Positions 1 to 6,830 of a stretch of 64,000 nucleotides of DNA are shown here, piece after piece. The notes beneath the pieces were generated by a model. The model searched no databases. It saw nothing but the letters and a program-made list of their open reading frames with translations, and was not told the origin of the DNA. This DNA is from Anaerolineaceae bacterium (GTDB taxonomy: Bacteria > Chloroflexota > Anaerolineae > Aggregatilineales > Phototrophicaceae): contig JACKCH010000013.1 in NCBI GenBank assembly GCA_020634115.1, positions 186,001 to 250,000 on the forward strand, read 5' to 3'. The number at the start of each line of letters is the position of its first letter. The stretch's first letter is position 1. The position numbers and the translations under genes are program-made.

Positions 1-2
1 TG

Positions 3-545
3 GGCAATATCTTCAAACTCGGCACGCGCTACAGCGACAGTATGCGGGCGACCTACCTGGACGCCAACGGCGAGGAACAGCCGATTGTCATGGGGTCGTA
101 TGGTATCGGCATTGGCCGCCTGCTGGCCTGTGTCGCCGAGGCGCATAACGACGATCACGGGTTGATCTGGCCGGTGAGCATCGCGCCCTATCATGTCTAT
201 ATCGTCCTGGTGCGTGGCGAGGGTGAAACCGAGGTCGAAGCGACGGCGGAACAGCTTTACGCCGACTTGCAGACTGCCGGAATCGAAGTGCTGTACGATG
301 ACCGCAACGAACGCCCTGGTGTGAAGTTTAATGACGCTGACCTGATTGGTATCCCGCTGCGGCTGACGGTGGGCAAACGGGCGCTGGACAAAGGCGGCGT
401 GGAACTCAAACGGCGCGACAGCAAAGACATCACGATTGTCCCGGTAGCTGATGTGGTGACTACGGTCAAAGCAGAATTGGCCGCCCTGCAAGCCGCGATA
501 GACGCGGATGTAGTGGACGTGCCGTATCCTGAAGAATCAGCGTAA
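3..545 (+). CDS. proS: Prolyl-tRNA synthetase, C-terminal part (truncated by window start)
   Basis: The reading frame is open from the first bases, so the gene starts upstream of the window and only about the last 180 residues are seen. This enzyme charges tRNA-Pro with proline in the cytoplasm. The fragment begins near class II motif 3 (GSYGIGIGRLLACVAE), followed by the HGLIWP stretch. The anticodon-binding domain follows, with the typical AGIEVLYDDR, PGVKFNDADLIGIPLR and TVGKRALDKGGVELKRR segments. The length and order match the end of the bacterial-type ProS with the inserted editing domain, although that domain itself lies outside the window. Nothing in the visible part looks broken. The next gene follows after about 60 bases on the same strand. 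Confidence 0.95.
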   Translation, partial: GNIFKLGTRYSDSMRATYLDANGEEQPIVMGSYGIGIGRLLACVAEAHNDDHGLIWPVSIAPYHVYIVLVRGEGETEVEATAEQLYADLQTAGIEVLYDDRNERPGVKFNDADLIGIPLRLTVGKRALDKGGVELKRRDSKDITIVPVADVVTTVKAELAALQAAIDADVVDVPYPEESA

Positions 546-606
546 GACTCATGCCGGGCGGGGCGTCGAATAGTGGAGACATACGAGAATAACGAGGGGA
601 AGCCCC

Positions 607-1137
607 ATGACTCCCGAACAACTCCTGGCGCAGCGCCGCCAGCAGGATACCTTTTTCAAACAGCACCTGCAGTCCCCGCTGACGCCGGAGCAGAAAGCGG
701 CGTTCACCGGCCTGCGCTATTACGATCCCAACCCAACGCTCGACCTGACCGTCACCGTCGAACGCTTTACCGATGAGCAGATCGTCGCGATTCAGACGAC
801 CACTGGCGACACCCGCCAGCACCGCCGCTACGGGACATTCACCTTCAAAGTGGATGATGAAGAGGCCAAACTGACGATTTTCGAAGCAGATTACGGGTTC
901 TTCCTGCCGTTCGTGGATGCGGGGGCGGCGACGGAAACTTACGGCGCGGGGCGCTACCTGGAGCCGGAAGCATTGGGTGGCAACCGTTTCCATTTAGACT
1001 TCAACCGGGCATATAACCCCTACTGTGCCTACAGCCCGGACTGGTCATGCCCGATCACCCCGGCGGAAAACCGCCTGAAGGTGCATATCCGTGCCGGGGA
1101 GAAAATGCCAGAAGGCGACTGGGTGATTAAAGCGTAA
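607..1137 (+). CDS. DUF1684 family protein
   Basis: This 176-residue soluble protein has no signal peptide or membrane segment. The C-terminal half carries the family hallmark: RYLEPE, then FNRAYNPYCAYS, a CPITPAEN segment and a closing IRAGEKMPEGDW. The family is widespread and has no established biochemical role; members are predicted to be small beta-rich cytoplasmic proteins. The start is fixed by a strong ribosome site (GAGGGG, about 6 bases before ATG). It sits just downstream of proS on the same strand, so it may be co-transcribed, but no functional link is evident. The two conserved cysteines (YC and SC) are present. Confidence 0.8.
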   Translation: MTPEQLLAQRRQQDTFFKQHLQSPLTPEQKAAFTGLRYYDPNPTLDLTVTVERFTDEQIVAIQTTTGDTRQHRRYGTFTFKVDDEEAKLTIFEADYGFFLPFVDAGAATETYGAGRYLEPEALGGNRFHLDFNRAYNPYCAYSPDWSCPITPAENRLKVHIRAGEKMPEGDWVIKA

Positions 1138-1154
1138 CCTCTCTTCATTTAGCC

Positions 1155-1191
1155 AACAACAAAAACAGCGCCGAGGACATCCCCGGCGCTG
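1155..1191 (-). terminator. Intrinsic terminator between convergent genes
   Basis: CAGCGCCG (1166-1173) pairs with CGGCGCTG (1184-1191) around a 10-base loop. On the minus strand the stem is followed by TTTTTGTTGTT, so it best ends the DEAD-box helicase transcript. It could also act on the plus strand, where GTGTTTCT follows. Confidence 0.8.
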
Positions 1192-1217
1192 CGTGTTTCT
1201 ATCGGGTGCGATCGGTC

Positions 1218-2552
1218 TTACCCGGCGTTGTCGTGGGACGCATTGTTCCCGCGATAGCCGCCCCGGTTACGGCGACGGCGCTGTGAATTGGATCGGCTGC
1301 CATTCCCTTGCTGTCCCGTGCGTTGCGGGCGCTGTTGCCCGTTACTGCGTGCCGGATTCGGCTGCGCTGGACGGCTGCCGCCCTTACGTGGCGCGAGGTC
1401 GGTAGTTGGTGGCTTGCCCGCCTGGGATTCATACGGGTGTCCCGCTTCTTGGGGGATATGCTGCTGGATGAGCCGTTCGATGTCGCGCAGGTAGGGTCGT
1501 TCCGTCGTATCGCAGAACGAGTAGGCGATGCCAGACGCGCCCGCCCGTCCGGTGCGGCCAATGCGATGCACGTAGCTTTCCGGCTCATTCGGCAGGTCAT
1601 AGTTGATGACATGCGTGATGTCGTCTACGTCAATCCCGCGTGAGGCGATGTCCGTAGCGACCAGCACACGCACCTTACCCGCCTTGAAACTCGCCAGCGC
1701 CTTTTCACGGGCGGATTGAGACTTGTTGCCGTGAATCGCTTCGGCATTCACTGATGCCCGGTCAAGCTGCTTGACGACCTTGTTCGCGCCATGCTTGGTG
1801 CGGGTGAAAACCAGTACCCGCTGCATGGTTCGATCTGCTAGCAGATGCTCCAGGAGTGCCGGTTTGTTCGGTTTCTCGACAAAATAGACGGCCTGCTCAA
1901 TTGTCTCCACGGTTGAGTAAGCTGGAGTCACGGCCACATACGCCGGATCATCCAGAATGTCATCGGCCAACGCCTGAATATCGGGCGGCATAGTGGCGGA
2001 AAACAGCAGAGTCTGCCGGTTACGCGGCACTTTGGCGATAATCCGGCGCACGTCATGGATGAAACCCATGTCCAGCATCCGGTCAGCCTCATCCAGCACC
2101 AGGACTTCCAACCGGTCTAAGCGGATATAGCCCTGTCCCATCAGGTCGAGCAGGCGACCCGGTGTGGCGATGAGGACATCCGCGCCGCGCTGTAAGCGGG
2201 CAACCTGCGGCTTCTGATTGACACCGCCAAAAATCGTGATCTGCTTGATAGGGGTAAACTGGCTGTAGGTGTCGAAATTCTCGCCAATCTGGGAGGCCAG
2301 TTCGCGGGTTGGTGCTAAGACCAGCGCCCGCAGATAGCGCCCGCCCGCTGGCTTCGTCGCCGCCAGCCGTTGGATGATCGGCAGCGCGAAAGCGGCGGTC
2401 TTGCCGGTGCCGGTCTGGGCGCAGCCCAGGAGATCGCGCTGGGTCATCACGTAGGGAATCGCTTGAGCCTGAATCGGCGTGGGCTGGGTGTATCCCGCAG
2501 CCTGCACAGCACGCAGCAGCGGCTCAATGAGCTGAAGTTCTTCAAATTGCAT
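1218..2552 (-). CDS. DEAD-box ATP-dependent RNA helicase (RhlE-like)
   Basis: This 444-residue enzyme unwinds RNA duplexes using ATP and is probably involved in ribosome assembly or mRNA turnover. All helicase motifs are visible: the Q motif (GYTQPTPIQ, 20-28), Walker A AQTGTGKT (45-52), PTRELA (81-86), TPGRLLD (about 130-136), DEAD (154-157), SAT (185-187) and HRIGRTGRAG. The last 75 or so residues are low-complexity and basic, rich in Q, R, N and G, as in cold-adapted RhlE-type helicases that use the tail to hold RNA. The frame extends 23 codons upstream, but ATG at 2552 is preferred because homologues begin near this MQFEEL-like start. It is transcribed away from the HEAT-repeat gene. Gene-level assignment among rhlE, csdA or deaD is not secure. 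Confidence 0.92.
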   Translation of the reverse strand: MQFEELQLIEPLLRAVQAAGYTQPTPIQAQAIPYVMTQRDLLGCAQTGTGKTAAFALPIIQRLAATKPAGGRYLRALVLAPTRELASQIGENFDTYSQFTPIKQITIFGGVNQKPQVARLQRGADVLIATPGRLLDLMGQGYIRLDRLEVLVLDEADRMLDMGFIHDVRRIIAKVPRNRQTLLFSATMPPDIQALADDILDDPAYVAVTPAYSTVETIEQAVYFVEKPNKPALLEHLLADRTMQRVLVFTRTKHGANKVVKQLDRASVNAEAIHGNKSQSAREKALASFKAGKVRVLVATDIASRGIDVDDITHVINYDLPNEPESYVHRIGRTGRAGASGIAYSFCDTTERPYLRDIERLIQQHIPQEAGHPYESQAGKPPTTDLAPRKGGSRPAQPNPARSNGQQRPQRTGQQGNGSRSNSQRRRRNRGGYRGNNASHDNAG

Positions 2553-2743
2553 GGTTGTTCTTTCGTTGTATCTATGGGAACGACAGCCGACACACGCAAG
2601 GCTATCGCAGTGAGTATTCAATCGGAAAGGCGCGGAATGCGCGGTGCGTGGTATTTGTTCCGTGTTGGTGTTGCGTTCAGCAGTATATCACACTTTTTCG
2701 AATCGCAAGCCATGAACTCACGGGATGTTCAGCAAAACCTCAC

Positions 2744-2772
2744 TTAACATGCGGCACAGTTCCGTGTATAGT
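2744..2772 (+). promoter_or_regulatory. Sigma-70-like promoter of the HEAT-repeat gene
   Basis: TTAACA (2744-2749) and TATAGT (2767-2772) are separated by 17 bases. The predicted transcript starts about 44 bases before the ATG at 2823. The rest of the 270-base divergent region upstream of the helicase holds only a weak minus-strand TATACT (2682-2687). Confidence 0.65.
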
Positions 2773-2822
2773 GGCGGGGACAGGCCGTTCAAAAAGGCTG
2801 ACCACTATTCACAGGACACAAC

Positions 2823-3329
2823 ATGAGCGATTTTGAACAGTTAGAACAGGCACTGCTTCACCTCGCTGGTGGAACCGACGATGAACGCACGGCGGCGATT
2901 GCCCTGGTGGCTGAGGTGCGTTACGCCCCCGCCGTTCCCCATTTAACGGTACTGGTGCGCGAGGCCGACCCCGGCACGCGCTACCTGGCGGCGCAGGCGC
3001 TCTCGAAAATCGGAGACGAGGCTGAATCCGCCGTTCCCACTCTGTTGCAGGCCTTACGCGCCGATGATATGTGGCTGCGGGCATCCGTAACCGGGGCGCT
3101 CATTCAAATTGGCAATCCCGCTGTGCCAGGGCTGATTAAGGCGTTGTTTGATGATAATAAAGCCGTGCGCCGGGCAGCGGCCAAAGCATTGGGGAAAATC
3201 GGGAATGACCGGGCGGTATCCGCGTTAACCGTTGCGCTCAAAGACAGTGACCGCGCCGTCAAGCAGTTCTCCGCTGAAGCCCTGCGCCGGATCAACACCC
3301 CGGAAGCGCGGGCGGCGCTGGACGACTGA
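2823..3329 (+). CDS. HEAT-repeat protein
   Basis: This 168-residue all-helical protein is built of about four HEAT (PBS-lyase-like) repeats. Typical units are AVPHLTVLVREADPGTRYLA, then SAVPTLLQAL, AVPGLIKALFDDN with VRRAAAKALGKIG, and AVSALTVALKDSDRAVKQFS. Such proteins act as small scaffolds or, in phycobilisome organisms, as lyase-like partners; nothing here suggests the latter. There is no signal peptide or membrane segment. AGGA lies 6 bases before the ATG, and a good promoter lies directly upstream, so it is probably monocistronic. It converges on the next gene with only 4 bases between stop codons. Function unknown. Confidence 0.85.
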   Translation: MSDFEQLEQALLHLAGGTDDERTAAIALVAEVRYAPAVPHLTVLVREADPGTRYLAAQALSKIGDEAESAVPTLLQALRADDMWLRASVTGALIQIGNPAVPGLIKALFDDNKAVRRAAAKALGKIGNDRAVSALTVALKDSDRAVKQFSAEALRRINTPEARAALDD

Positions 3330-3333
3330 CCGG

Positions 3334-3987
3334 CTACCAATCCAACTGGGACGGTTTTTCGTTGGTGGCTTTTGCGGGTGCCTGCCAGTGGGTTTCCAAC
3401 CAGTCCAATAGTTTTTTCGTCAGGTCGGGCGCTAGTCGGATAGATGCCTCGTAACCAAAGCGGGAAAACGCATACAGGTTGGCAAAACCACCTTTCACCA
3501 CACTGATGACATAATCGTCTGCCCAGCGGGATTGGCTCCACAGAAATGCCAGCCCTCCCTGTGGGCGGCGCATCAACTCCAGCCATCGCGCTCGATCTAA
3601 CTCACTCAACGTATTCAGGTGAAACCGCAGTGCGTACACCGAGCTGTAGGCGAACGTGAACTGCACCGCGTGTGAAACCGCATCCGTCTCGACCAACAGC
3701 GTCGCCATGTTATCTGCCGTAGCGAGTTTGGCGACGCCAATCTGAGTTTTCGTGCCCACACTGCGGAATCGCCCCACAGAAAGCAGCAGCACATCCGGGA
3801 AACGGGTGGCTAGTTCCGCACCCAGGTCGATCTCATTCTGGTAGAACTGCTGCAATAACCAGGGCGGGGGCAGCGGTGTAGGTTCAGGAATCGTCAGGTC
3901 GGCGGACTCCGTGTGGCGGGCTGCCTTTACCTGGGCGATCAGCGCCAGGTCATCTTCATGTGATTCAGGGGGCGGATTCTGGGTCAT
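3334..3987 (-). CDS. Hypothetical protein, 217 residues
   Basis: I do not recognise this protein. It begins with an acidic and proline-rich stretch (residues 1-45) and continues as a mixed alpha/beta domain without membrane segments. Landmarks are PPPWLLQQFYQNEIDLG, a VGRFRSVGTKTQIGVAKL strand pair, and a tryptophan-rich C-terminal part (LFDWLETHWQ-like end). The start is taken as the ATG at 3987; a TTG four codons upstream is possible. A strong extended -10 box (TGCTATAAT) lies about 35 bases upstream on the minus strand, which supports a genuine transcribed gene. It converges with the HEAT-repeat gene. Confidence 0.65.
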   Translation of the reverse strand: MTQNPPPESHEDDLALIAQVKAARHTESADLTIPEPTPLPPPWLLQQFYQNEIDLGAELATRFPDVLLLSVGRFRSVGTKTQIGVAKLATADNMATLLVETDAVSHAVQFTFAYSSVYALRFHLNTLSELDRARWLELMRRPQGGLAFLWSQSRWADDYVISVVKGGFANLYAFSRFGYEASIRLAPDLTKKLLDWLETHWQAPAKATNEKPSQLDW

Positions 3988-4023
3988 CAGACGCACCAAC
4001 CATCAGCGTAAACAGGTGAACCC

Positions 4024-4032
4024 ATTATAGCA
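4024..4032 (-). promoter_or_regulatory. Extended -10 promoter of the 217-residue protein gene
   Basis: On the minus strand the sequence reads TGCTATAAT, a perfect extended -10 box. A weak TTGTCG lies about 19 bases upstream. Spacing to the start codon is about 36 bases. Confidence 0.5.
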
Positions 4033-4105
4033 GAGAAGGGAATTGCTACGACAACAGCTCTCTTGACCGCTGCCTTCAACGAAGACCATCCAGCAAAACG
4101 GATGG

Positions 4106-4137
4106 GATTCGTAGGGGCGAGGCCTGCCTCGCCCGCC
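4106..4137 (+). repeat. Interspersed palindromic element, GTAGGGGCG type
   Basis: The unit GATTCGTAGGGGCG runs into a palindrome, CGAGGCctGCCTCG, and ends in CCCGCC. Related units with the same GTAGGGG head but a different palindrome occur at 18631, 27603, 30921 (inverted) and 63185. It is intergenic. The adjoining region 4138-4677 holds no convincing gene apart from the repeat described next. Confidence 0.6.
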
Positions 4138-4216
4138 AACAAAATTAGCCATTAAACCCACTCAGGTAACTTCCAGCCTTCGGCTCACAAGCCAGTAGCC
4201 AGCGGCCAGCAGCCAA

Positions 4217-4470
4217 TCGAAACGAATGTTTGAACAAAAATTCGAGCAAAAATACCCCACTTTGCGTGCGTTCTGTGTTATGCTGACACCGACAAGCAAT
4301 CCATACACGAACAACAACCGATGACTGATCGCCGACGCCTGATAAAGGACAACCCGCCACTGACCACCGAAAACTGACGACTGATAACCCGAATTGCGGC
4401 AAAAACACCCCATTTCTTCCCCTGGCAAGCCATCTCAGACCGCGTTTTGAGAAGCAATCCGCCGCAAATT
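4217..4470 (-). repeat. Dispersed repeat, copy 1 (inverted relative to 31029-31341)
   Basis: Read on the minus strand, this stretch matches 31029-31341 in the same order. The shared blocks are GAATTGCTTCT-like then AAAACG, AGGGGAAGAAATGGGG, TTTTGCCGCAATTCGG, GGGTTATCAGTCGTCAGTT, ATCAGGCGTCGG, AGTCAT, CAGCATA and TTGTTCAAACAT. A degenerate GTCAGT-type array forms its middle. It looks non-coding, although short frames run across it. A hairpin AACCCC/GGGGTT (4564-4584) lies just beyond it. Confidence 0.7.
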
Positions 4471-4677
4471 GGCCTCCGGTTGCAACAAAATGCCAGCGAT
4501 GGACGGCAAAAACCCGATACCAAAACATTGAGAAAACTAGCACCTTGGTACCAACCGCCTCTGAACCCCTACGAATGCGGGGTTGCTTTTACACTTTTTT
4601 TGCTACCATAAAGATAATAGATCAAGCAAATATCGAAGTGGTGATCTTCTGTAAGTTTATACGCTGGGGAGGTTATC

Positions 4678-4779
4678 GTGTTTCTCTCATTAGAAGGCTT
4701 CGTTATTCTTGCGCTTATCGTCTTCATCGTCGGCATGATTTTTGGGATTTCGCTCGTCAGCTCCAACGGTCAAAATTGA
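4678..4779 (+). CDS. Probable small single-pass membrane peptide, 33 residues
   Basis: A short frame starts at GTG, 5 bases after a strong ribosome site (GGGGAGG, 4666-4672). It encodes a 33-residue peptide whose middle is one hydrophobic segment (FVILALIVFIVGMIFGISLV) followed by a short polar tail ending in NGQN. This has the composition and length of small bacterial membrane proteins. No homologue is recognised. It stands alone between the repeat region and the S1-protein promoter. A weak GATAAT lies upstream at 4613-4618. The strong ribosome site and clean hydrophobic profile are the only support, so the call is tentative. Confidence 0.45.
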   Translation: MFLSLEGFVILALIVFIVGMIFGISLVSSNGQN

Positions 4780-4978
4780 TGACAGTCAGACCATTGCCAG
4801 GAAAAAGCAGCCTGTTAGCGCGATAGCCGGAAATCCTATAGTGCTAACCAGCTAAGATGCTAACTGGCTGGACCAGAAAAGTATCGTGTTCCTCCTTCAC
4901 ATCAAGTAGTTACTCGTTCCGGTCATATCACGAGAAATAAACGATGGATGCCAACTGCCCAAATAATAGGTTTTGTGT

Positions 4979-5007
4979 TTGATTCTTTCTGGCGCAGTGG
5001 GTATAAT
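4979..5007 (+). promoter_or_regulatory. Sigma-70-like promoter of the S1-domain protein gene
   Basis: TTGATT (4979-4984) and a perfect TATAAT (5002-5007) are 17 bases apart. The predicted start of transcription near 5014 places the ATG at 5047 after a leader of about 33 bases. It also rules out the longer upstream reading frame from 4948. Confidence 0.75.
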
Positions 5008-5046
5008 TCGCCCCTGTACCCAGGTGTACAGGAGACTACAAACGTC

Positions 5047-6429
5047 ATGAATTCAAATGTACCAGGGCTGGGCGAGTCCGAAGAGGTGGAAACTACCCCT
5101 TCAACCGCCGAGTCGGAAGAAACGCAAATCAACAATGCGCCCGACACCAGCACTGGCGAGCCGGAACCTGCTGAAGCCACATCCACACCGGATGTAGGCG
5201 TGATGGAAGCCCTGCCGCCAGAAGCTCCAGCGGCGCAGGCAGAAGAAACGCCAGTGGTTGAAGAGCAGGTTGTTGATACCGCCGGGGAGGCAGCGCCTGT
5301 TGAAACGGGTGAGCTGGATCAAGAAACAGTGGACGTGAATCTGCCAAAACGAGGCGATCTGCTGGAAGGCAAGATCACTTCAACATCACCCACTGCTGTG
5401 TATGTTGATGTGGGCAGCAAGTCTGAGGGAGTCATACCCGGTCGTGAACTTGAACGCATGAACCGGGAAACACTGGAGATGCTCCAACAGGATGCCGTTA
5501 TCCCGGTGTATGTGGTGAATCCTCACGATGTCAATGGCAATCTGGTGTTATCCTTCAATCGCGCGTTGGAGGAGCAGGACTGGCGGTTGGCACAGGAATA
5601 TGTCAAGAGCAAACAGGTCTACGAAGGGCGTATTTCGGGCTACAACAAAGGCGGCCTGATTGTGCGCTTCGGGCGGGTGCGTGGCTTTGTTCCACAAAGT
5701 CAGATCGGCGCAGACCGACGGCGGGAGATGCAAGGTGGTACCCCGGAGGAACGCTGGGGAGCGATGGTGAACGAGCCAGTTGCCGTGAAGGTGATGGAAG
5801 TTGACCGCGCCCGCAATCGGCTGATTCTTTCCGAACGGGCCGCTACTCGTGAATCCCGCGAAAGCCGCAAGGAAAACCTGATTGGCGAATTGCAGGTTGG
5901 TGAGGTTCGCACTGGGCGTGTGGTGAGCCTGGTAGACTTTGGCGCATTCGTGGATGTGGGTGGGGCCGAAGGGCTGGTTCATCTCACCGAAATGTCCTGG
6001 AAGCATGTGACTCATCCGCGCGACCTCCTGTCTGTTGGGCAGGAAGTGAAAGTGGAAGTCATCAGCGTGGACCCGGATAACAAGCGCATCGGCCTGAGCA
6101 TGAAACGTCAGGAAGCCGATCCCTGGGATACGGTGGCCGCGACCTACAGCATCGGCCAACTCGTACAGGGGATTGTGACCAAGCTCACCAAGTTTGGCGC
6201 GTTCGTGCGGCTGGAAGACCTTCCCGAAATCGAAGGTCTGGTGCATATCTCTGAACTGTCCGACCAACGAGTGAGCCATCCGCGCGAAGTCGTTAATGAG
6301 GATGAAAAGCTGACGCTGCGGGTTGTCAAAATGGATATTGAGCAGCGGCGGCTGGGGCTGAGCCTGAAGCGGGTCAACTCAGCAGAATACCTCGACCTGG
6401 ACTGGTTCAGCGGGGACGATGTCGAGTAA
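5047..6429 (+). CDS. RNA-binding protein with four S1 domains (ribosomal protein S1-like)
   Basis: This 460-residue protein resembles bacterial ribosomal protein S1, which helps mRNA bind to the 30S subunit. Residues 1-95 are acidic and low in complexity (E, P, T, A). Four S1 beta-barrel domains follow: about 100-175 (GDLLEGKITS to LVLSFNRA), 190-265 (YEGRISGYNKGGLIVRF), 280-355 (RTGRVVSLVDFGAFVDVGG to RIGLSMKRQ) and 365-445 (VQGIVTKLTKFGAFVRLED to RLGLSLKRV). The third and fourth are the most canonical, with the FGAFV signature. The ATG at 5047 is chosen because a strong promoter overlaps the upstream extension; GGAG lies 12 bases before it. A strong terminator follows, so the gene is probably monocistronic. 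Confidence 0.9.
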   Translation: MNSNVPGLGESEEVETTPSTAESEETQINNAPDTSTGEPEPAEATSTPDVGVMEALPPEAPAAQAEETPVVEEQVVDTAGEAAPVETGELDQETVDVNLPKRGDLLEGKITSTSPTAVYVDVGSKSEGVIPGRELERMNRETLEMLQQDAVIPVYVVNPHDVNGNLVLSFNRALEEQDWRLAQEYVKSKQVYEGRISGYNKGGLIVRFGRVRGFVPQSQIGADRRREMQGGTPEERWGAMVNEPVAVKVMEVDRARNRLILSERAATRESRESRKENLIGELQVGEVRTGRVVSLVDFGAFVDVGGAEGLVHLTEMSWKHVTHPRDLLSVGQEVKVEVISVDPDNKRIGLSMKRQEADPWDTVAATYSIGQLVQGIVTKLTKFGAFVRLEDLPEIEGLVHISELSDQRVSHPREVVNEDEKLTLRVVKMDIEQRRLGLSLKRVNSAEYLDLDWFSGDDVE

Positions 6430-6474
6430 CGGCTGGTGAGCTAACGCTTCGCAAAACCTTATACGATACGTTTT

Positions 6475-6508
6475 AAGGGGGGCTGCACGACAGGCTACCC
6501 CTTTTTTG
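6475..6508 (+). terminator. Intrinsic terminator after the S1-domain gene
   Basis: AAGGGG (6475-6480) pairs with CCCCTT (6498-6503), followed by a run of T. Confidence 0.75.
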
Positions 6509-6830
6509 CTTAACAGAATTTAAATTTTGTAATCTTTCTGAGTGGATTCTAATAGATTATGTATATTCTTTAGGTGAATAGCACTAGCGTCTCATGGTAT
6601 AACTGGTAAAATTTATAGTGCGATAGGTGTCTAAGCATCAGGATAGTAGCAGTCGTTCTGATCCATACCAAAAACTGTGAGACAAGGATACACACACGAC
6701 TACGTCCCTTACAGTCTGCCCTTTCATTTATGTGGTCTTGCTGGTGTTTCGACCAGTGACAAGCAGTTGGAAGTCGTGTAACTGATATTGTGGCGGTTCA
6801 TTCGTCACAGATTAACGGAGGAACGAAACC
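6509..6830 (+). other. AT-richer clpC upstream region without a recognised gene
   Basis: This 320-base leader is visibly AT-richer than its surroundings. I looked for heat-shock operators: no CIRCE inverted repeat (TTAGCACTC/GAGTGCTAA) and no CtsR GGTCAAA tandem were found. TTGTAA at about 6525 with TAATAG 17 bases on is a weak promoter candidate. It ends in a strong ribosome site (GGAGGA, 6817-6822) for the GTG start of clpC. Confidence 0.4.

Noticed and set aside
4145..4543. Several short frames in the dispersed repeat
   Set aside because: The sequence is repeated at 31029 with frameshifting differences, so the frames are not conserved.
5548..6279. A 243-residue open frame on the minus strand of the S1-domain gene
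   Set aside because: It lies opposite a clear four-domain protein and has no ribosome site or recognised pattern; long antisense frames are expected in GC-rich genes.
6509..6830. Heat-shock operators (CIRCE or CtsR sites) upstream of clpC
   Set aside because: No TTAGCACTC/GAGTGCTAA repeat and no GGTCAAA tandem were found.
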